Of a stretch of 64,000 nt of DNA, positions 62,830 to 64,000 are shown piece after piece. The translations under genes and the position numbers were made by a program. The notes below the pieces were generated by a model. It was given only the letters and a program-made list of their open reading frames with translations. It did no database searches and was not told the origin of the DNA. The first letter of the stretch is position 1. The number at the start of each line of letters is the position of its first letter. The DNA is from CAVSWT01 sp963731745 (lineage in GTDB: Bacteria > Bacteroidota > Ignavibacteria > Ignavibacteriales > Ignavibacteriaceae), in NCBI GenBank assembly GCA_963731745.1, contig CAVSWT010000015.1:62001-126000 (forward strand), read 5' to 3'.

Positions 62830-64000
62830 TTACTTTTCCTCTTCCGATTTTTTATCAATTCCGAAAAACTCACGAATGACACTTAATTTTATTGCAGCAG
62901 ATTCAGAGTTTCCGCTGGCTTCATTTATTTTTTTAAGTTCAACAGTTGAGTGATGGAGAATTTTATTTATAATTCTTTTAGTCACAATGTCTAGTTTTTC
63001 CTGATCATCTGTTGTAAATCTATTTTTATTTTTATCGACTTCTTCCGCCCGAATGCTTTCAAAATAATCGCGGATACTTTTAATAGTTGGCGCAACTTCC
63101 AGTGAATTATACCAATTTATAAAGTTCATTACTTCTTCATGAATTATCGCTTTAACTTTTGGAATCTCTTCTTTTCTTTTTGCCAGATTTTGTTCCACAA
63201 TAATATTTAAAGAATCAATATCATTGTAAAATACATAATCAATCGATTTGACCGATGGGTCAATATCTCGTGGAATCGCAATATCCATGATGACCATTGA
63301 GCCATAATTTCGTTTCTTCATGGCTGATTTTACATCATCATAACTTAATATTATATCGGGTGAACTTGTTGCACTTAAAATGATATCATAATTAAAAATT
63401 TCATTCTTAAAATTATCAAAAGGTATTATTTTAGCGTTTAATCCGGTAGCAAGTTTTTCAGCTTTTTCAATTGTTCGATTGGTAATTGCAAGTTTCCCTA
63501 TTCCTCTATCACGTAAGTGTTTAGCGGCAATTTCTCCAGACTCGCCTGCTCCTATAACTAACGCTGATTTTTTAGAAAGATTAGAAAATATTTTCTCAAT
63601 TAATTGAACAGCAGCATAACTAACAGTAACGGCGCCTTCACTTATTTCTGTTTCATTTATTGCTCGTTTTCCCGCTTTGACCGCTGAGTCAAATAATCTT
63701 TTCATCAAGAATCCGGAGAAATTCATTTCATCTGCTAATTGAAATGAATCTTTAACTTGATGATAAATCTGGTTATCACCAATTAACATCGAATCAATTC
63801 CGGAGATTACAGAAAATAAATGTTCAATTGCGGAAACAGAAAAAAAGTTTAAAAAGTTTTCTTCATTAACAACTTTATTAGGTTTGTATTGAAGCAGCAT
63901 TTTCTGAAGTTCAACGTGAGTAATTTTCTGATCAACAGGAATTCCATAAATCTCAGTTCTGTTGCATGTTGATATTACAAGCCCTTCACTAAAGATTTTC
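62830..64000 (-). CDS. hemA: Glutamyl-tRNA reductase (N-terminus beyond the right edge)
   Basis: About 389 residues visible; the reading frame stays open to 64000. The catalytic cysteine motif ISTCNRTEIYGIP lies near the edge (around 63945-63985), then FSVISGIDSMLIGDNQIYHQ and VKDSFQLADEM. The NADPH domain follows: SALVIGAGESGEIAAKHLRD, IGKLAITNRTIEKAEKL, and DIILSATSSPDIIL, then MDIAIPRDIDPSVKSI. The C-terminal dimerisation helix is present (EVDKNKNRFTTDDQEKLDIV). It makes glutamate-1-semialdehyde from Glu-tRNA, the first step of C5-pathway tetrapyrrole synthesis. Gene order continues hemC, lipoprotein, TetR-hemD, hemE. No HemX/CcsA gene is visible, as it would lie further right. Confidence 0.96.
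   Translation of the reverse strand, partial: KIFSEGLVISTCNRTEIYGIPVDQKITHVELQKMLLQYKPNKVVNEENFLNFFSVSAIEHLFSVISGIDSMLIGDNQIYHQVKDSFQLADEMNFSGFLMKRLFDSAVKAGKRAINETEISEGAVTVSYAAVQLIEKIFSNLSKKSALVIGAGESGEIAAKHLRDRGIGKLAITNRTIEKAEKLATGLNAKIIPFDNFKNEIFNYDIILSATSSPDIILSYDDVKSAMKKRNYGSMVIMDIAIPRDIDPSVKSIDYVFYNDIDSLNIIVEQNLAKRKEEIPKVKAIIHEEVMNFINWYNSLEVAPTIKSIRDYFESIRAEEVDKNKNRFTTDDQEKLDIVTKRIINKILHHSTVELKKINEASGNSESAAIKLSVIREFFGIDKKSEEEK

Noticed and set aside
62830..62882. ATG at 62882 as the hemC start
   Set aside because: It would add 18 residues unlike HemC and overlap hemA by 53 bases; the TTG at 62828 has a ribosome binding site and gives the family N-terminus.

Overview
The window looks like a chromosomal segment of a low-GC, Gram-negative bacterium of the Bacteroidota/Chlorobi clade, most likely Ignavibacteria. 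This taxonomic call is an inference. It rests on AT-rich DNA, a CotH protein ending in a NYPNPFNPTTKI...GVYFYQL sorting tail typical of that group, WG-repeat and TolC/RND envelope proteins, a LolA-like carrier, and several short palindromic repeats of kinds common in these genomes. No rRNA, tRNA, CRISPR array, prophage or classical insertion sequence was seen. No gene-free stretch exceeds 300 bases.

Region 1-8.5 kb: a partial PgpH-like 7TM-HD phosphohydrolase, a Cof-type HAD phosphatase and an SSS symporter in one operon; a cyclase-family hydrolase; a decayed APC permease; a DUF433/DUF5615 toxin-antitoxin pair; recQ. Region 8.5-17 kb: valS, then a CheB-CheR-PAS fusion followed by a multi-PAS HisKA_2 kinase that is frameshifted just before its H-box. 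Region 17-26 kb: a class-B-type acid phosphatase lipoprotein, a frameshifted esterase, a methyltransferase, a frameshifted DUF1015 gene, hicBA, serC, a lipoprotein, DUF2203, a metallophosphoesterase, a thioredoxin-like protein and an RlpA protein. Region 26-34 kb: a very large alpha-2-macroglobulin, a secreted CotH protein and a WG-repeat protein.

Region 34-42.6 kb (all minus strand): a dense operon running sugar nucleotidyltransferase, rsmB, rodZ, ligA, an unknown gene, a STAS protein and an SSS symporter. Region 42.7-53 kb: a tripartite RND efflux operon, L31 type B, an ECF sigma/anti-sigma pair, and an NSS transporter with its tiny MetS-like subunit overlapping holA. Region 53-56.8 kb: an envelope operon (lolA-like, LPG-flippase-like, outer-membrane barrel, uppP, cyclophilin lipoprotein).

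Region 56.9-64 kb is the most interesting: a heme biosynthesis run hemA-hemC-lipoprotein-(TetR::hemD)-hemE-GxxExxY-hemN. Uroporphyrinogen-III synthase is fused behind a complete TetR-type regulator, and an uncharacterised lipoprotein is translationally coupled between hemC and that fusion. A GxxExxY gene bounded by 23-bp inverted repeats sits in the 3' end of hemE and supplies the last residues of HemE.

At least nine apparent frameshifts affect six genes. Downstream protein similarity continues in another frame each time, so either the assembly carries indel errors or several of these genes are decaying.
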